NCBI RefSeq assembly: GCF_002368115.1
Contig: NZ_AP018316.1
Coordinates: forward strand, 1,953,694-2,017,693
Length of the DNA: 64,000 bases
Origin: Dolichospermum compactum NIES-806
GTDB taxonomy: Bacteria > Cyanobacteriota > Cyanobacteriia > Cyanobacteriales > Nostocaceae
Direction of reading: 5' to 3'
Below the pieces are notes generated by a model. The model was given only the letters and a program-made list of their open reading frames with translations, was not told the DNA's origin and ran no database searches. Both the position numbers and the translations under genes were made by a program. This document shows positions 61,817 to 64,000 of this stretch, one piece after another (position 1 is the first letter of the stretch; the number at the start of each line of letters is the position of its first letter).

Positions 61817-62785
61817 TTAACAACATCCCCCACCATCATAGTACCAAGTAGAATCAGTAATAATGATTTCTTCAGGATTGACAAATGCTAAATTTCCCGC
61901 TGTTTTATCACAAACCGCCGCAGGAATTCCTCTTTGTAAAATATGTCCATTCTTATCATCGAAAAATGCTTCCTTACCTGCATAAATAGCTGTTTTACCA
62001 GTGAAAATACAAGCACCATCTGCGGGGATTTCTACTTTAAAAGCCACAGAATCCAGACTTTCTAAAAGCAGATTTTCCTGTAGTTGATAAGTTTGTTTAT
62101 CTAATAAGCGATAAGGACGACGAGCGCGAATTTCAATTTGTCCAAAACCAGCATTAATAATTAAGTTAGTATATTCTGGATATGTAAGAGCGCCGGATAA
62201 ACACAAAGCGCGTAAATGGTCATTTTTTTGTAAATGAGCAGGAATTGGACTTGTAGCAATTGGATCACTCATCTGTAAGCGTCCACCTGATTTTAATACT
62301 CGATATGCTTCCTTTAAAGCGAGAGTTAAATCTGCTGGTTCAAAAATATTAAACAGGCAATTTTGCGCTACTACATCTACAGAAGCATCACCAACAGGTA
62401 AATTAAAAGCATCTCCCGGACGAATTTCGACAAAGCTAGGATCAAACCAAGAATTTTCCTTTGCAGCAAGTTCTAAATTACGGGTTGCAGCTTCTCGCAT
62501 AGCTTTCACAGGTTCGACAGCAATAATCGCACCGGGACGACGAGAAAAATAAGCAAATTGTAAAGCTTCTAAGCCACCACCGACACCAACATATAAAACG
62601 GTGGGTTCATTATTAAGTTCATTGTGATGTACTGTAGTTCCACAACCATAGTTCATTTCCTGCATAGCTAGAGGAATTTTCAGTCCTGGTAGTTGTAAAG
62701 GTGTACTTTGGACACAGCAAAGACCTATTTCTGGTGTTTGGGCAACTTGGCTGTAAAATTGGGCTGCGGTTTCTAAATAGGTCAT
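61817..62785 (-). CDS. arsM: Arsenosugar biosynthesis arsenite methyltransferase ArsM (322 aa)
   Basis: ArsM methylates arsenite with SAM. The SAM loop is TVLYVGVGGGLEALQFAYFSRRP; the chain also has VVAQNCLFNIFEPADLTLALKEAYRVLKSGG and ends in WYYDGGGCC, the cysteine pair seen in the arsenosugar-linked branch. The N-terminus has the family's ...EIGLCCVQ pair. The pathway partner arsS is on the same strand, 1.8 kb downstream. Confidence 0.92.
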   Translation of the reverse strand: MTYLETAAQFYSQVAQTPEIGLCCVQSTPLQLPGLKIPLAMQEMNYGCGTTVHHNELNNEPTVLYVGVGGGLEALQFAYFSRRPGAIIAVEPVKAMREAATRNLELAAKENSWFDPSFVEIRPGDAFNLPVGDASVDVVAQNCLFNIFEPADLTLALKEAYRVLKSGGRLQMSDPIATSPIPAHLQKNDHLRALCLSGALTYPEYTNLIINAGFGQIEIRARRPYRLLDKQTYQLQENLLLESLDSVAFKVEIPADGACIFTGKTAIYAGKEAFFDDKNGHILQRGIPAAVCDKTAGNLAFVNPEEIIITDSTWYYDGGGCC

Positions 62786-62988
62786 AATCTCAAATTAGGG
62801 TTTATGGCTTGACTTTCATTCTCAAAAAGAGTATTATACATAAGTAATAGAAGGGGAGTAGCTGCTGACAGTAAATTAAAATTTCTGTTCAGTATATCTA
62901 AGTCAACATACTGGTGATGAGCCTGGTTTAGATAGCGAATAAATAAAGTATTTGAAAGCGAGACCTTCACTGACTACACATTTAACTA

Positions 62989-63032
62989 TGTGGAGTTCAG
63001 TGAGGTATGATTGCTCTCATTGATACTCCACA
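62989..63032. promoter_or_regulatory. Long hairpin upstream of the manganese exporter gene
   Basis: TGTGGAGT-TCAGTGAG (62989-63004) pairs with CTCATTGA-T-ACTCCACA (63016-63032) in a long stem with one bulge and one G-T pair. It ends 31 bases before the GTG start. It may be part of the mnx 5' leader. I could not match it to the manganese (yybP-ykoY) riboswitch core, so no ligand is claimed. Confidence 0.4.
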
Positions 63033-63063
63033 CAGGTAAAAAATCCTATAGGAGTTTGAGAGA

Positions 63064-63681
63064 GTGCTAACAGCTTTTACCGCAGGTTTATTACTAATTA
63101 CCATTTCCGAACTAGGTGATAAAACATTTTTTATTGCTGTGATTTTGTCCATGCACCACCCCCGGCGCTTGGTATTTGCTGGTGTGGTGGCTGCTTTAGC
63201 GGCAATGACTATCTTATCAGTTGCATTTGGACAGGTAGTATCTTTTTTACCAAAACAAATTATTCATTACGCCGAAATAGTTTTATTTATTGCCTTTGGT
63301 TTGAAGTTAATTTATGATGCCAATAAAATGGCTGCATCTGCTACCGAAGAAGTGGCAGAAGAGGCACAAGAGGCGGTAGAAAAAGCAGATTTAAATAACT
63401 CCCAGCAAAAAAGCGTTTGGTCAATTTTACTGGAATCTTTTATGTTAACATTTATAGCAGAATGGGGCGATCGCACACAAATAGCCACGATAGCCCTAGC
63501 TGCTGGGAATAACCCCATTGGTGTCACCGCTGGTGCAATATTAGGACACGTAATTTGTGCAGCGATCGCCGTTATCGGTGGTAAATTAATAGCAGGTAGG
63601 ATATCCGAAAGGCAAATTACCTTTTTGGGTGGCTTCCTCTTTATCATCTTCGGCATAGTCGCCGCCATAGAAGGAAAATAA
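63064..63681 (+). CDS. mnx: UPF0016/GDT1-family Mn2+ exporter (205 aa)
   Basis: This integral membrane protein has two E-x-G-D-(K/R)-(T/S) motifs: ELGDKT at residues 16-21 and EWGDRT at about 134-139, each in a three-helix half. It corresponds to cyanobacterial Mnx, which exports manganese from the cytoplasm to the thylakoid lumen/periplasm. The loop between halves (EEVAEEAQEAVEKADLNNSQQK) is acidic. GTG 63064 is the start with a nearby GGAG. Confidence 0.9.
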   Translation: MLTAFTAGLLLITISELGDKTFFIAVILSMHHPRRLVFAGVVAALAAMTILSVAFGQVVSFLPKQIIHYAEIVLFIAFGLKLIYDANKMAASATEEVAEEAQEAVEKADLNNSQQKSVWSILLESFMLTFIAEWGDRTQIATIALAAGNNPIGVTAGAILGHVICAAIAVIGGKLIAGRISERQITFLGGFLFIIFGIVAAIEGK

Positions 63682-63709
63682 TTAACATTGAAAACAGATG
63701 TTAGATATT

Positions 63710-63742
63710 AGATTCCCGACTTCTTAAAGAAGTCGGGAATCT
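63710..63742. terminator. Inverted repeat AGATTCCCGACTTCT, copy 3
   Basis: AGATTCCCGACTTCT (63710-63724) and its exact complement (63728-63742) pair over a three-base loop, followed by GGGTTTTG. It is a compact member of the same hairpin family as at 31573 and 47881, 28 bases after the mnx stop. Confidence 0.65.
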
Positions 63743-63785
63743 GGGTTTTGTGGGTTTTGTGGTGTTTATCTTTCTATAATTATGG

Positions 63786-63920
63786 CTCTAGTAGTTCGTC
63801 AAATTTATTTTGACGGGTAATAATAGGAAAAACTTCTGTTTTCCCTCCCCTACTCCCCCTACCCCTCTTCTCCCCCTACTTGCCTTTACCCGTCATTTTT
63901 GGATTAACAGACTACTAGAG
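63786..63920. mobile_element. Small element with 10-bp terminal inverted repeats
   Basis: CTCTAGTAGT (63786-63795) and ACTACTAGAG (63911-63920) bound a 135-base segment. Nested inside are TGACGGGTAA and TTACCCGTCA. There is no open frame. It is MITE-like; 63921-64000 shows nothing more. Confidence 0.45.
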
Positions 63921-64000
63921 ATGTGTGTGTTTTCTCGGTCGCTGAATGTTAAGTATATTACACCCCACTATTTATGTTCCTATAAAGTAGGAAAAATATA

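Noticed and set aside
62782..62970. 62-codon minus-strand frame upstream of arsM
   Set aside because: No family resemblance; it occupies the arsM leader. Not supported.

Overview
The window is chromosomal DNA from a filamentous, probably heterocyst-forming cyanobacterium. It is AT-rich and carries many GCGATCGC (HIP1) octamers, heptamer STRR repeats and dispersed hairpin repeats. It encodes PcyA (phycobilins), CyanoP (photosystem II), a DevBCA-type exporter, a cyanophycinase-like peptidase, a molybdenum nitrogenase C-terminal family protein and arsenosugar enzymes. The HEPN toxin beside the type I-D cas genes has R102, H107 and Y109 at the positions I recall for the characterised Aphanizomenon flos-aquae HEPN/MNT pair, so an Aphanizomenon/Dolichospermum/Anabaena relative is likely. 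This is inference from memory, not a database match.

Layout. 0-10 kb: a broken HigA-like gene, small orphan genes, a CbiG-CobJ cobalamin fusion, a long array of 76-bp tandem repeats (23 uniform copies), a pentapeptide-repeat protein, and a fusion of a PlsY-like membrane domain to a PEP-synthase-like region. 10.5-26 kb: a defence island. It holds a 35-repeat CRISPR array, then on the minus strand (reading from 24.3 kb down to 13.3 kb) DUF433, mntA, hepT, cas10d, csc2, csc1, cas3, cas6, cas4, cas1, cas2, with a WYL-domain regulator facing away at 25.1 kb. 26-28.4 kb: small toxin-antitoxin-like and HNH genes, several eroded. 28.5-47.9 kb: mostly housekeeping (ileS, intein-bearing ppsA, a pyruvate-kinase-like gene, rpsN, aat, glycosyltransferase, cyanophycinase family, ribF, rsmG, an ABC ATPase, a TPR protein, DUF3531, Nudix). 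48-54 kb: small orphan genes, decayed genes and devBCA. 54-58.6 kb: pcyA, maf, psbP, mnmA, class II aldolase. 58.7-63.7 kb: an EVE remnant, arsS and arsM separated by two decayed genes, and a manganese exporter.

How the parts work together. The type I-D system is complete for adaptation (Cas1, Cas2, Cas4), crRNA processing (Cas6) and interference (Cas10d with HD, Csc2, Csc1, Cas3 helicase). Its repeats read as crRNA on the minus strand, so the leader lies between the array and cas2. HepT and MntA are translationally coupled to each other (ATGA) and HepT overlaps cas10d, which places a toxin-antitoxin pair at the head of the interference operon. Elsewhere, ppsA and a pyruvate-kinase-like gene sit side by side at the pyruvate/PEP node.

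The most notable observations are: (1) a 394-residue LAGLIDADG intein that splits PEP synthase one residue before its catalytic histidine; (2) the HEPN/MNT pair inside the I-D operon; (3) the uniform 76-bp minisatellite; (4) a 38-bp perfect palindrome with a CRISPR-repeat-like core at a broken relE gene; (5) a dispersed hairpin repeat translated in frame inside IleS; (6) several families of short inverted-repeat elements.
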